Shown here: positions 49,812 through 60,544 of the stretch, piece after piece
Layout: each line of letters begins with the position of its first letter
Position numbering within the stretch: position 1 is the first letter of the stretch
DNA from: Phytophthora quininea
Taxonomy: Eukaryota; Oomycota; Peronosporomycetes; Peronosporales; Peronosporaceae
Length of the DNA: 64,000 nucleotides
Assembly: GCA_011947345.1 (NCBI GenBank)
Contig: JAAVTG010000562.1
Span: 62,001 to 126,000 of the forward strand
Reading direction: 5' to 3'
Position numbers and translations under genes: made by a program
The notes under the pieces: model-generated
Told to the model about the DNA's origin: nothing
The model's input: only the letters and a program-made list of their open reading frames with translations
Databases searched by the model: none

Positions 49812-50001
49812 TGTCGAAGTTCTAGAAGACGATTTGCTACAATCTGCACGGACAGGACAGCAGCAACTCGCACAGCAGAGGGTTTGTGTGGTGAGGCTTC
49901 GAGTATTCTACAATAGCTCATAGGCTAGCGAGTAGCAGGAAGTCTTAACTAACATGATCACTTTCCATTTTGCATCGTCAAGTACACGCGCAATCGTTAT
50001 T
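49812..50001 (+). repeat. Right copia element, 5' LTR
   Basis: 190 bp, TGTCGAAG...CGTTATT. Confidence 0.9.
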
Positions 50002-50015
50002 GGTTATGAGCCCAA
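50002..50015 (+). promoter_or_regulatory. Copia primer-binding site (initiator-tRNA half-molecule type)
   Basis: GGTTATGAGCCCAA next to the LTR resembles the Drosophila copia site, which pairs with the anticodon-side end of a cleaved initiator Met-tRNA and not with a tRNA 3' end. The CAT complementary to the anticodon loop is inside it. Confidence 0.65.
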
Positions 50016-51960
50016 CGACGCCGGGCCCGAACGACGTCCTCACGGACGAGAACTACTTCATGTGGGAATTCTGCGCCCGTATGGCGCTTGCGCGCAAGGA
50101 CCTCTTGGAGCACATTGAGGTGAAGTCAGAGTCGGCGGTGCAACGGGATGATCCCAGGTGGAAAGTCGAAGATATGAAGGCTCTGGCTGTGCTCGTGAAA
50201 ATGCTCTCACCTACGTACCAGTCAATGGTGAGAGAGTGCAAGACGGCGAATGATGCGTGGGAGACGCTGAAGAACTTCTTCTCTAAGAAAAGCCTGCATA
50301 ACCGAGTGCAGCTCCGAAAGCAGCTGCACGAGTTTGCGATGGAGAGTGGAGCGAACCTGATGGAGCACATGCTGAATTTTGATGAACTTTGCCTGAAAGT
50401 TAGTGCTGCCGGTGACAACGTGAGCGAGGACGAGAAGATGGCAATCCTGCTCGGCAGCCTCCCTTCCGAATATGATGCTATGGTGCGTATCATTGAGACG
50501 CAAAGCGAGACGACACTACTGGATGCAAAGGAGATGCTCCGTCGCGAGTTTGAGACGTTGCAGAAGCGAGAGCAAAAGGAGACGGCGTTCAAGGCAACTG
50601 CACAACGAGGAGGTGGTCGTGGAGGCTACCGTGGACGCGGCCGTGGTCGAGGCCGAGGTGGCAATCGCTGGAATGGTGGGAAAAACCGCGGTACCTTCCC
50701 TGGAAAGTGTTTTGAGCGTGGACAGAACGGCCACAAACAAGTGGATTGCCCTGTGAAGAAGACGCGAGATGATGGAGATGAATTTGTGTTTTCTGCGACG
50801 TGTGAGACGACTACAACGCGCAAGACCTGGTTGCTGGACAGCGGCGCCAGCTGCCACATGACTGGTGAACGCGGCGATTTTGATGAATTTCGAGAGTTGG
50901 CGTCACCGATTACAATTACAGCAGCGACTGGAGAGCGTCTAGCTGCAAGAGGATGCGGAACGGTGCGATTTGCGCTTCAGAATGGGTCAAAAGTGAGTTT
51001 GACGGACATTTTGTATGTGCCCATGCTGGATAGAAGACTTGTGTCGGTGCCTGCATTGACTGCTCGTGGAGTTCTAGTGCAGTTTGAGCACGGTAAGGCC
51101 ACACTAGTGATGAATGGAAATGTGGTGGCTGTGATCCGGAAGGAGGGCAAGTTGTTTGCTTGGAATGTACAGCAGGAAGGACAAGAAGAGGCTCTTGAGG
51201 CGGTCGTGAAGCGAAAGAGTGAAGCGGATAGTGCGTTGTGGCACGCACGACTTGGCCACGTGTCGGATACCAAGTTGAAATTGATTTGCGCTACATGTGA
51301 TGGTGTGCCAGAACTTCCTCGACAAGATGATGGCATTTGTGGAGGTTGTGCCTGCGGGAAGATGTCGACAAGTCCGTTTGCGCACCGGTCTGGCAGTGAA
51401 GTGAAGACGTCTCAGCCGTTCGAGATCGTGCATTCCGATGTCATGGGCCCTATTAAGCCTGTGTCGAAGGGTGGAGCACGCTACATGCTCACCTTCATCG
51501 ATGACTTCACGAGATTTGTTCATGTGTACTTGATTCCCAACAAGGCTGTGGTATTTGACAAGTTCGAGGAGTATTTCGCGTTAGTGGCTACCCAGTATGG
51601 ACGGCGAGTGAAGTGTTTGAGGAGTGACAACGGTGGCGAGTACGTCAACAAGCGATTGAACTCATTTTGCGTGAAGCACGGAATTGTTCACCAGACGACG
51701 GCACCGTACTCTCCGCAGCAAAACGGTCTTGCAGAGCGTATGAACAGAACCATCACAGAGATGGCGCGATCGATGCTGCACGGCATGCAAGTTGAGCGTA
51801 AATGGTGGGGAGAAGCTATCATGACCGCGGTGCACCTCGTCAACAGAATACCGAATACGGCTCGACCTGGTGTGAGTCCATTTGAGGTTCTTACTGGATC
51901 CAAACCAGTGCTGGACTATCTGCGAGTGTTTGGTGCAAAGGGTTCGTTCACATTGACAAG
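50006..51960 (+). CDS. Right copia: gag, protease and integrase
   Basis: Starts at ATG 50006. The single frame covers UBN2-type Gag, Arg/Gly-rich stretch, knuckle-like C-F-E-R-G-Q-N-G-H-K-Q-V-D-C in which the second Cys is Arg, protease L-L-D-S-G-A-S-C-H-M (~50845), pre-integrase L-W-H-A-R-L-G-H (~51235), and the integrase core D/D/E as in the left copy. It is broken near 51937, where the left copy has one A more. Confidence 0.92.
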
Positions 51961-52428
51961 GTGAAGCGGACAAAACTAGACGCGAAAGCGCACCTCTGCT
52001 TGTTTCTTGGGTACGCTGAAACTTCGAAGGCATATCGTGTGTGGGATCTGGATGATGAACGCCTAGTAACGTCGCGATCGATTGTGCTAGATGAGCGAGC
52101 TGCCTCTGGATATCGCGACGTGATTCTTGACGAAGGCCGTGCTAACAATAAGTTGGTTGGTACTTTTGACGGTGACGACATGGGTACGAAGCACACTAGT
52201 GATGACAATCCATCAAACCCAAGCGCTGAGGCCATGGAGATTGATGAGACAGCGGATGATGTCGCCGTGGACATGGAAGTAGACCTGGTTGAACCCCGTG
52301 AGAAGCAAGTGTCGGCAGTCGTCCCGATTGAGGGGAGAGGAGAGAGATTCAAGGCATCGAAACACCTGCCGTCATGCCACAACATCCCGCTCATATCGCT
52401 GATGAACGTACAGGTACTGCTACCTTGA
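51961..52428 (+). CDS. Right copia: integrase end and linker
   Basis: 155 codons. C-terminal integrase block (L-D-A-K-A-H-L-C-L-F-L-G-Y), then an acidic linker to RT. Codons after about 52335 are out of frame because one G seems missing from GGGG 52332-52335, as in the left copy. Confidence 0.85.
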   Translation: MKRTKLDAKAHLCLFLGYAETSKAYRVWDLDDERLVTSRSIVLDERAASGYRDVILDEGRANNKLVGTFDGDDMGTKHTSDDNPSNPSAEAMEIDETADDVAVDMEVDLVEPREKQVSAVVPIEGRGERFKASKHLPSCHNIPLISLMNVQVLLP

Positions 52429-53543
52429 TGCCACGCGAGACGGTTCGTCAAATAACCGCGAGTTCGGTTCCACGTGTACCCCGTATTACGGCAACTTCCA
52501 GTGTTCCTCGAATTCAACAAGCTACACGCGAGGAATCAGCATTGGTCCCACAAAACGCCCGCTATTTCACTGACTCAAGTGGCGATCAGCTGGTCTTTAG
52601 TGGTGGATCTACAAAACCTCAGTCGCTTTCGTATACCGCTCCACGGCTACTCACTAATGGTGATGATCCTAACCCTAAAAGTGGCGTTCCTTTGCTGTCG
52701 GATGCGCCTGCAACTACAACTCGGAGTGGTAGTGACACTGATGAACCCGAACCTAAGCGGCAGCGAGTTGACGAGTATGAAATCGCGCTGGCGGCGACAG
52801 ATGTACCGCAAAGTTACGCTGAAGCGATGTCGTCACCAGAATCTCAGCAGTGGAAAGAGGCAATTAGGCGGGAAATCCGAGCTCACATTAAAAATCACAC
52901 GTGGGATGTGGTTCGTCGACCACCAGGAGTCAAAGTTATCGGGTTCAAATGGGTTTTCGCGCATAAGTTTGACGAGAAAGGACAAATCGTACGCTACAAG
53001 GCTCGCTTAGTCGCTCTTGGGTACCTGCAGACGCGTGGAATTGACTACTTCAGCACCTACTCTCCAGTGGCCAGTACAAACACCATTCGGGTGTTCCTTG
53101 CGGTGTGTTGCAACTTGGGTTTGATCATCCGCCAGTTCAACGTCGAGACCGCATTTCTTAATGGAGATCTGGAAGAAGATATGTACATGGCTCCGCCGCT
53201 GGGCGTGAATATTCCTGAGGGCATGGTGTGCAAGTTGAGACGCAGTTTGTATGGCCTGAAACAGGCTGCTGCGGTTTGGTACAAGAAAATCCGATCGGTG
53301 TTCATTTCGATGGGATTTGTGCAGTGTCGTGCTGATCCATGCTTGTTTGTCAGGCACCAGAGTGGGAAACCCAGCTCGCCGGTCTTCATTATCTTGTATG
53401 TGGACGATCTCCTAATTGGATGCAAGAGTGACGAGATAGCTGACAAAATTCGTGACGAACTTGCTGAACACTTCACGCTGAAGTCGCTTGGAGAAGCTCG
53501 ATACGTGCTGGGCATGGAGATTCAGTATGCAGCGGAGAAGGGG
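52374..53543 (+). CDS. Right copia: reverse transcriptase
   Basis: RT with the same blocks as the left copy; catalytic Y-V-D-D near 53398-53409. An N-terminal Arg/Ser/Thr-rich linker precedes it. Leaves frame at GGGG 53540-53543. Confidence 0.92.
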
Positions 53544-54310
53544 AGCTTTTGCTCAGGCAGACGCAGTTCATTGCAAAGATGCTGGAGAAATTTGGTCTGC
53601 ATGGATGCAATCCTGTTCGAAACCCTATGGTTCTAGGTCAAGATTTAACTCCTGACGACTCACACGATGATCACCGCAACCGCACCGAGTATCGTGAGCT
53701 GATTGGATCTCTTCTCTACATCGCTAACGCTACAAGACCGGACATTAGTGCTTCTCTATCTACTCTGTCCCAGTTCCTCGAGCAGCCTCGTGAAATGCAC
53801 TGGTGTGCTGCAGTTCGGGTGCTCAAGTACCTCAAAGGTACAATTTCTCATGGGATCTTGTTTCAGCGTTCGGCTCGTTTCTCACTACAGACCTTTGCTG
53901 ACGCAAATTGGGGCGGTGATAAAGGAAGTCGTCGCTCTACGTCTGGTGTGCTACTGATGCTTGGAGGAGGGCCTGTCGTGTACAAGAGTAAGCGGCAACC
54001 TACAGCTGCCTTGCCATCTGCAGAGGCGGAATACGTGGCATTAGCACTAGCGGCTCAAGAAGTAATTTGGCTTCGGTATTTGCTTACCGAAATGGGATTC
54101 AAGCTTCGTAGTGCGTCAACGATCTACCTAGATAACCAGTCGGCCATCAGCATCGCGACAAATCATGGATACACGCCGCGAGCGAAACACATTGACCTTC
54201 GTGCACACTTCGTCAGAGATCATGTTGAAGCGGGTAACATTAAGCTGGAGCACGTACCGTCGAATGATCAGCTGGCCGACTATCTTACCAAAGCGATTCC
54301 AACGCCGTAA
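53544..54310 (+). CDS. Right copia: RT end and RNase H
   Basis: RNase H with A-D-A-N-W-G-G-D, A-E-A-E-Y-V-A-L and D-N-Q-S-A-I; ends with the stop at 54308-54310, 66 bp before the 3' LTR. Complete. Confidence 0.92.
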
Positions 54311-54376
54311 CTAGTGAAACTTCGTGAGGCGAGTGGTATCACAAGCTCTACACTTCAGAGTGCGAGTTGAGGGGAG

Positions 54377-54566
54377 TGTCGAAGTTCTAGAAGACGATTT
54401 GCTGCAATCTGCACGGACAGGACAGCAGCAACTCGCACAGCAGAGGATTTGTGTGGTGAGGCTTCGAATGTTCTAGAATAGCTCATAGGCTAGCGAGTAG
54501 CAGGAAGTCTTAACTAACATGATCACTTTCCATTTTGCATCGTCAAGTACACGCGCAATCGTTATT
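54377..54566 (+). repeat. Right copia element, 3' LTR
   Basis: 190 bp; preceded by the purine run GAGGGGAG (54369-54376), the likely polypurine tract. Confidence 0.9.
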
Positions 54567-54900
54567 CAATAAACTGTACGACATGACGAGCTCGAAAGTG
54601 AAAAAGTATGTGAAGGTACTCGAGAACATAAAGAAGGGCATCTACTCTAGATTTTCGCGATAGAAAGTTGTTCATGAGCTGCCTCGTCATTAATGGACTA
54701 TGTGTATTACAGTTTCATGCACTGCGTGCATGTGCGAGTTGTGCGTGGTGTGTATATTTTATCAAGCAGGTAAATCATCCTCTGATATAGACAAGATCGC
54801 GGGTTTGAATTGATGCTGGTAAGATGGTTGAACTGAAGCTGAAGCTGCCTTAGTCATGTTGTCTCGTTATTTTTCTGACGAAAGGAACTCTTTTGAAGTA
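54567..54900. other. Orphan stretch between inverted repeat and DNAJC11-like gene
   Basis: Begins exactly at the LTR edge. The first ~95 bp read as the end of a coding region in one frame (N-K-L-Y-D-M...K-K-Y-V-K-V-L-E-N-I-K-K-G, stop at 54660-54662); it could be the tail of another gene in which a copia once sat. The rest has no coding signal and leads into the 3' UTR of the J-protein gene. Confidence 0.4.
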
Positions 54901-55009
54901 CGATGAAATGATGGAGTTATTCACAACTTTCCATGCTGGCATCTAAACAGAAAATCCCAAACCTCCTGCATTCGTCTAACAAAATCCCAACTGCCGGTCT
55001 ATCGAGCAA

Positions 55010-57063
55010 TCAGTACACGCTCCCTACAGCACCCATGGCCTGGGCGTACCGCGACGGCAAACTAACAACCTGATCGTCGTCAAAGGTGGCTTCGAACACC
55101 AAACCATCGTAGGCATAACGCACGTAGCTGCAAAAACAAAGTTAGAGGCACTTAGAGTGGTCACATCTACAACACAAACTCTTACAGCAAAGGTTTGACG
55201 GCAAAGTTCGTCGGTGATCGAGCATCAGCGATGGTCTGGCCTTCGCCGACACATGGGTTGTAGAATCCCAGCAGACCAGCCTTGGATGACGACGATAACT
55301 CCAGTGTTCCATCCTGCACATGCTTGTTAGCTAGCCATCCATCCCTTAAATAAGGAACGCAGTGACCATACCTTGACAAAGAACTGAAGTGGAACCGTGA
55401 CATCGATCCACTTCTGCTCCAACAGTTCGGTATCTGCCTCCTGCTGCTCCGCGCTATCTCCACTACCGATCTCCGTCTCGTCGCTACTGAAGTCTCGCTC
55501 CCTCATGGCTTGCAGTGCAGCGTCCAGATTATCTCCCTGTGTCTCTCGTGAGTCAGAGCTCGACGGATTCTTGCCGTATCGAGCTACTAGCACTACCAGA
55601 CCCTTTCCGTCCTCTCGCTTTCGCTCCTGCTCCATTTTCTCCTTTGCGCATCGAAGCATCAGCTTCTGCTGTTCTAAAGCACCGCGTCGAGCCGACGTCA
55701 AGTATTGCACACGCATGTCATGGCGGCGCTCCAGTTCCAGTCGACGCTTGCGCTCCAGCGCAGGCTTGACGAGCTGCGTCACAATACCAGCGACCACAAA
55801 CGGCGACGTGGCAGCGCAAAACGTTGCGAACGCTGACTGCGCCGAGTACGGAGACAAGAAGATCGGCATCACGAAGCGGACGCTGCCTCGGGTGAAGCCC
55901 ACACGTAGCGTCACACCTGCCCGTGCAAGCAGCACGCCAAGGGCTAGTCGAGTCCGATTGGAAATCTCGCGACTGGCTCCTGCCACTACCGTCAAACCAC
56001 TCGCTAGTCCTGCCTTAAGCGACAACTTCGCTGTCGTCGCGGCCATCAACGCCCGACGGCATTGGAGCGATACATTCGGTCCACCACGACCCACAGCGAC
56101 TGCTGCAGTAGCATTGTACGTCCCTGTGTCCTGACTTAACGACCCCGACAGACCGTCTCGCGTGCTCCACATCATGGCTCCATGAAGCTGCGGCATCAGC
56201 ATTTGATTGGCGCCCATGGAGATGTCTAGGCCATTGTCGTCCAGCTCTGGGATGAGCATGAACACCGTGTGCGGCGACACTGGCTGGCTGATCTGACAGT
56301 GCAGTTTCGGGCCCAGCCCAACTCACTCGTCAGTGTGAATGATGGGATACTCGGATCGAACGATGTATGGGCCAACTGCGCCGTAAAGCTGCCCATGCCC
56401 AGCCCTTTCTTGTCGTACATGTAGCCGCCCAAAGTCAACGCAGTATTGCGGGACAATGGGAATGAAGTCCGTTGGTGGATCGTCATCTCCGTGCGGTCTA
56501 CATATCTCGCTCCACTGTGGAATAAACTGCGAAGACCTTGCATTGGAGCCTGCACAAAGTCCGACGCGTCCACGTGCATGGACATCTCGCTAAAAGAGGA
56601 AAATTGGGCTTCTAGAACTTGCTGGTTCATGCGGCGCATAATCTTCTCCACATAGCGCTGCACTTCGTCCGACGTCTTCAGATGAGCCCCACTGCATGTT
56701 TGTTGGCGGCTCCATCCTGCTCCAGAGCGTGCACGCCCTAAAAAATCAACATGAGTATCTGCTTCAGGCTGTTTGTAGAATCTAGAGTTACCTTTTCCCC
56801 GTAAATGTCGTAAACACGGCGCTTGACTGGATCAAAAGAACTTTGTACGCTCTATCTAGTACCGCGTACTGCGAGTTAGCCGCCGCCACCAGCGCCGCGT
56901 TGCCGTCGCGTCTTGGGTGCCGGTCCGGGTGGAACTCTCTGGAGAGCGCGAGAAAGCGCGCGCGGATCTCGTCGCCGCTCGCGTCCCTCGCCACGCCCAG
57001 CAGCGCGTAGTAGTCGCGCTCGAACTGCCGCCAGTACGCGGCCTCACCATCCGCGTCGTTCAT
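55010..57063 (-). CDS. DNAJC11-like J-domain protein (four exons)
   Basis: Start ATG 57063 (M-N-D-A-D-G), stop 55010-55012. Exons: 57063-56792, 56738-55372, 55313-55186, 55127-55010. Exon 1 is a J domain (D-Y-Y-A-L-L-G-V, the catalytic H-P-D loop, A-Y-K-V-L). Exon 2 is a long middle region with a predicted amphipathic part and a Lys/Arg/Glu helix. The end (P-L-Q-F-F-V-K, then K-A-G-L-L-G-F-Y-N-P) is the DUF3395 domain of DNAJC11. DNAJC11 is a mitochondrial membrane protein linked to cristae organisation; the same role here is inferred. One-base losses at about 56834, 56687 and 56309 break the frame; for a housekeeping gene read error is the simplest cause. Confidence 0.85.
55128..55185 (-). 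other. Intron 3 of DNAJC11-like gene
   Basis: 58 nt, GTAAGA...TTTTTGCAG, with CTAAC as branch site. Removal gives L-L-Y-V-R-Y-A-Y-D-G. The duplicate at 36535-36983 has lost the AG. Confidence 0.85.
55314..55371 (-). other. Intron 2 of DNAJC11-like gene
   Basis: 58 nt, GTATGG...ATGTGCAG, branch-like CTAAC. Removal joins F-F-V-K to D-G-T-L-E-L in frame. In the duplicate a copia is inserted in this intron. Confidence 0.85.
56739..56791 (-). other. Intron 1 of DNAJC11-like gene
   Basis: 53 nt, GTAACT...TTTTTTAG; joins G-E-K to G-V-H-A-L-E, the normal end of a DNAJC11 J domain. Confidence 0.8.
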
Positions 57064-57666
57064 TTTTAGAATTATGTGGGCCATCTGGCGCCGTTCATTT
57101 TTAAAGAAAAATCCAACAAATAAAAACTTGACGATCATAACTTTGATTTTGAAGCACATTTCCTGGGCAATGCGTCGATCGTTTTCGCTGACCAACGATC
57201 GCTCTTCGTCGCTGTCGAGGATGATACTGGAGGGCGAGTAGAAGGTTTGGGACGACTAGAAGGTCGATATCAAAGATAAAGGGGCCAGGATGAATAGCCA
57301 ATTCAAGTTGGCTCAATCCTGGCCAGGACCATCGATGCCAAGGGTGTCAAAATCTACAACGTGCACGACTCGCGAGTGGAGAAGGTCGACAACATACTGG
57401 CGGTGCTTCGCTTACAGGCCGCCAGAAGGGCGCCAGGAAGTGAGCGAATCATCGGTTCGACGAAGGTAATCCGAAGACGACAGTCCTCTGCCAGAGGACT
57501 CCTCTGGTTGAGATCTCTTGGAATGGAGTTGAGAATTAAGTTCCGTTCAGCACTTGCTGTAGCTAATCAAATCGCATTTAAATCGACACTCGAGGGCTCA
57601 TTGTTGTTTCGCTTTATGCTTTACGCTTTAGTCTTGCCATGGCAATGGTTGGCACAAACGTTAGCT
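57064..57666. other. Intergenic stretch upstream of the J-protein gene
   Basis: Holds the divergent upstream region of the J-protein gene. A plus-strand ORF from 57361 (~60 codons of plausible composition, V-K-I-Y-N-V-H-D-S just before it) has no recognised domain and then runs antisense into the effector gene; I do not call it. Confidence 0.35.
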
Positions 57667-58062
57667 TCACCACTTGTCCTCCTTAAAGTGAACATGCTCA
57701 GACAAATATTCGTACTTCTGTACCACCGGGTCCTTCGGATTGAAGGTCTTGTCACCCTTCGCATCGGTGGACAACGGTTTGACCTTCAACCTCGTGAGAA
57801 CCGAACTTTTACTTTCACCCCTCTTGATCGAACTGATAATCTCGGCGTTAATCCGGCGGTCTGCGTTGGCGGCTGTGATCATGCTTCTGACATTCGCATT
57901 CATCACTTTGATCTTGTCATTCAAACGGCTGAACATGTTGCTGTTCTGTCGTTCTTCAGCGTCGTCATCGTCCGTGACTCGAAGTAAGCGTTGATCGACC
58001 TTGGCGGTCGCCGTGGCTAAGAACACGACCATGGCAACGGTCAGAAGGTAGAACATGCGCAT
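57667..58062 (-). CDS. RxLR-EER effector-like secreted protein
   Basis: 131 codons, start ATG 58062, uninterrupted. Signal peptide 1-20 (M-R-M-F-Y-L-L-T-V-A), R-L-L-R at 25-28, an Asp run and E-E-R at 36-38. The ~90-residue C-terminal part is helical and ends with N-P-K-D-P-V, similar in place to Y-D-P-[KR]-[DN]-P in the paralogues. Secreted virulence factor by family; target unknown. Diverged from the 46851 type. Confidence 0.87.
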   Translation of the reverse strand: MRMFYLLTVAMVVFLATATAKVDQRLLRVTDDDDAEERQNSNMFSRLNDKIKVMNANVRSMITAANADRRINAEIISSIKRGESKSSVLTRLKVKPLSTDAKGDKTFNPKDPVVQKYEYLSEHVHFKEDKW

Positions 58063-58476
58063 GGCGCTTGAAAGAAAGTGGTGGTCGCTGGAAAATTGAG
58101 AAGTGACTGATCATGTCAATGCTCATGAGCGGCTCGCAGGGACTCAATAGGATCCACTAAACTTTCATAAATACCCCTCCCACCGATCTCGGATCAGATC
58201 AGCGCAGTCTTAATGAAGCCACGCTTTTATCGATGCGAGGTCGGTGGCTGAAACGCGTGCAGTACTGTTATTCCCACGAATCTATCAACTGTTTGTGTCC
58301 TTGAAAAGAAACCGTAAACTGACAAATGTTTTGACCGAGGCAAGAAGGTCGTAAACAAACTACCTTTTTCAGTGCTGTTAACCTCCCCAGCGCAAGATAA
58401 ATGAGTGCCACGGCAGCAAACGTGGAAATGCACCAGTCGCCAATTTGCCGGACACCACTTAAGGCTCTCTTCTACC

Positions 58477-58844
58477 ATGCGCGCGTTTCACCTCCTGCTC
58501 ACTGTTGTGCTCTTCATGACGACTTTTGCTGAGAATGTCGAGCAACGATCCCTCCAAGTCGGTGACAACAACAATACCGAAGAGAGAGGCATCACAGATG
58601 TTATGAGCGGTATAAAGGCTAAGCTCCTAGCCGCCAAGGCGAAAATCAACCAGGGATGAATGAAAACAAGATTTACCGCATGATCAAGCAAGGCGAAGAC
58701 CAAGACACGATATTCGCCAAAATGGGCGTTGATCCGGTGTTCATCGATGTAGAAGGCAGAAAGTACTACGACCCAAGGAACCCGCTGGTGCAGAGCTACG
58801 ACGATAGTTTTATCTACCTCAACCCCCAGGAGAATGCTAATTGA
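58477..58844 (+). pseudogene. RxLR-like (R-S-L-Q) EER effector gene, frame broken
   Basis: Start ATG 58477. Signal peptide 1-18, R-S-L-Q at 24-27 (Gln in place of the last Arg) and E-E-R at 35-37. The frame stops at 58659; the C-terminal part (58656-58844) is one frame back and carries the family blocks D-Q-D-T-I-F and Y-Y-D-P-R-N-P. The shift lies at a GGG (about 58653-58655). It may be a complete gene if the base is a read error. Confidence 0.75.
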
Positions 58845-58859
58845 GCCGTTTTCTCTGTA

Positions 58860-60384
58860 TGCGAACGAGTGTTGGAGCTCGAACTTGAATAACTGCGGTC
58901 ACAATGTGCAAGATTTGGCTAGAGTGGTGCTTGACTATTTCCTAAGATAAAAACATATTCAAGCGAAAGCTGCTGGTGCCTCCGTCCATAAATTCATGAC
59001 ATCATAGTTTGGACGGCAAAAAAACCACGGGAATCGCTCCAGTGTCGACCCTGAAAGTTTTGACGAAAGAAATAAAAGGTTTCTTTTGTTTTGCGATCGC
59101 TCTTGCCGCCCGCAACTACGGAATGTTGTTAGTTTGACCAATAAACAAAGCGTGATCCCAACAGCCTGCTGCAATACATTTTAAAGCAAGCCCGCCATTT
59201 ACGATCTCGTCGAACCCGATGCTTTGCTCAGTTATTGCTAATATACGTCGATCCTGGAAACTCTTCCAGCCGGGGCTCTTGTGCTTGTACTGCTTGTCGT
59301 TGGCAAAAATAATTCCGGTCTCACCCCATGTTCACATGGATCGTATCTTGGTATTTTCCTGCCTCAATCACGCCGACGATCTTTGCTGTGGAGAATGCGG
59401 AATCGAGAAGTTTTTGATGGATGATGTATCGATATGTATACAAAGCAGCAAGTTTGGTTAAACGAGCAGCAGAATTTCAATTAGGAGCGATCATAAGAGC
59501 AAGATCTGATGCATGAAGGAATAGCTAACAAGGGGTGGGCTATGGCACAATGCTATAACGTACTCAAACGCATCAAGCAGGGAGAACGACCGATATTCTT
59601 ACGGCAGTGGGATATTCAAATATATTGTAAACGAGCACAAACAAAGACGACTTGGACCGGGGGCTAGATATTGCTGGGAGACTACGACAAGAGCTTGCAA
59701 TATCCATACGCAGCCGGAACAGCAGGAAATGGGCCAAGCTTGAACGACGTCGTCCGCAAGAAGGTGCAACAAGCAAAAGGGCAACTATCAAGATGAGTAC
59801 GTTTAGGAACGGCTCAAGTTCACTTGAGAAGTGCACAGCCAATTCAGAAAAAAATATTAGCAGCGACAGCCAAGGAAGGCGCCTTAAAGGAGGCAAATGC
59901 AGTATCATGGACAATCAGCAGGAAGAAAGATGCATCGGGTGTCATAAAGCTGATTCAAAAATTTGAGATACAGTGGTCACAACCACTTCCAGCCCAACTC
60001 AGGAGATGATTCAACAACAGCTACAGCGACACGGAACACGGCATCCCAAGACAAAAGTGAAGCAAACAGGAAGCATTAGGCAAAGCCTACAGAAATATCA
60101 GGAATCTATTAGAGATAACAAATAATAGAGGACCTATGAACCACCACAATCACGCCGACGATCTGGGTGATCTTGGTTCCAATGAGTCGTCGTTGAAAAC
60201 TCGGAGGGACCATTGCTCTGCGAACGTTGTGGCGGTCTTTTACGCCCGCTGTCCGCAAGGTTATGTAGATTATAGATACTGCGTTCTTCTGAATATAAAG
60301 TAGATGATAGTTAACAAATGTCCTTTACGTTTTAGCTCTTACGCAGATGCGAAACAAAACCATCAAGAAAGGAAACAAGAAATT
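58860..60384. other. Intergenic stretch without supported gene
   Basis: About 1.5 kb. Short ORFs at 59219-59461 and 59652-60009 have no recognised domain and contain neighbouring stops when read in other frames, so they may be old element debris. 60205-60320 vaguely resembles 46617-46690. Confidence 0.4.
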
Positions 60385-60455
60385 CAACACATCAGATTTC
60401 AGAATAGTAAATACCCCCAACCATAAGAACAACCAGGAAACAAGTTAAGTATCTG
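60385..60455 (+). repeat. SINE tail fragment
   Basis: Matches only the last ~70 bp of the SINE body (CAGATTTCAGAATAGTAAAT ... CAGGAAACAAGTTAAG). The tRNA-like head is missing. Confidence 0.6.
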
Positions 60456-60544
60456 AACCAACTCGAAAGGAACAAGAAATGACGGCAGCACTACTGCAAG
60501 TATCATTATATCGATAACCCCGAGCGCTCATTACCCTACTGCAT

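Larger units (their letters stand above)
46735..54566 (-). repeat. Right arm of large inverted repeat
   Basis: 7.83 kb, reverse copy of 36984-44836. Its outer end is again the copia LTR edge but is followed by unrelated sequence (CAATAAACTG...) and not by a matching target duplication. Confidence 0.9.
49812..54566 (+). mobile_element. Right Ty1/copia element
   Basis: 4755 bp, LTRs 190 bp each, about 99% like the left element. There is CCTTA on its 5' side but CAATA on its 3' side, so it has no target duplication and its 3' edge is a rearrangement junction. Breaks: AAA at 51937-51939 (own), GGGG at 52332-52335 and 53540-53543 (shared with the left copy). Confidence 0.93.

Noticed and set aside
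49807..54571. Independent insertion of the right copia
   Set aside because: The 5' flank is the same gene scrap and target half-site as on the left and there is no duplication on the 3' side, so it is a product of the inverted duplication.
57361..57987. A 208-residue plus-strand gene
   Set aside because: Most of it is antisense to the effector at 57667-58062, and the upstream 60 codons match nothing I recognise.
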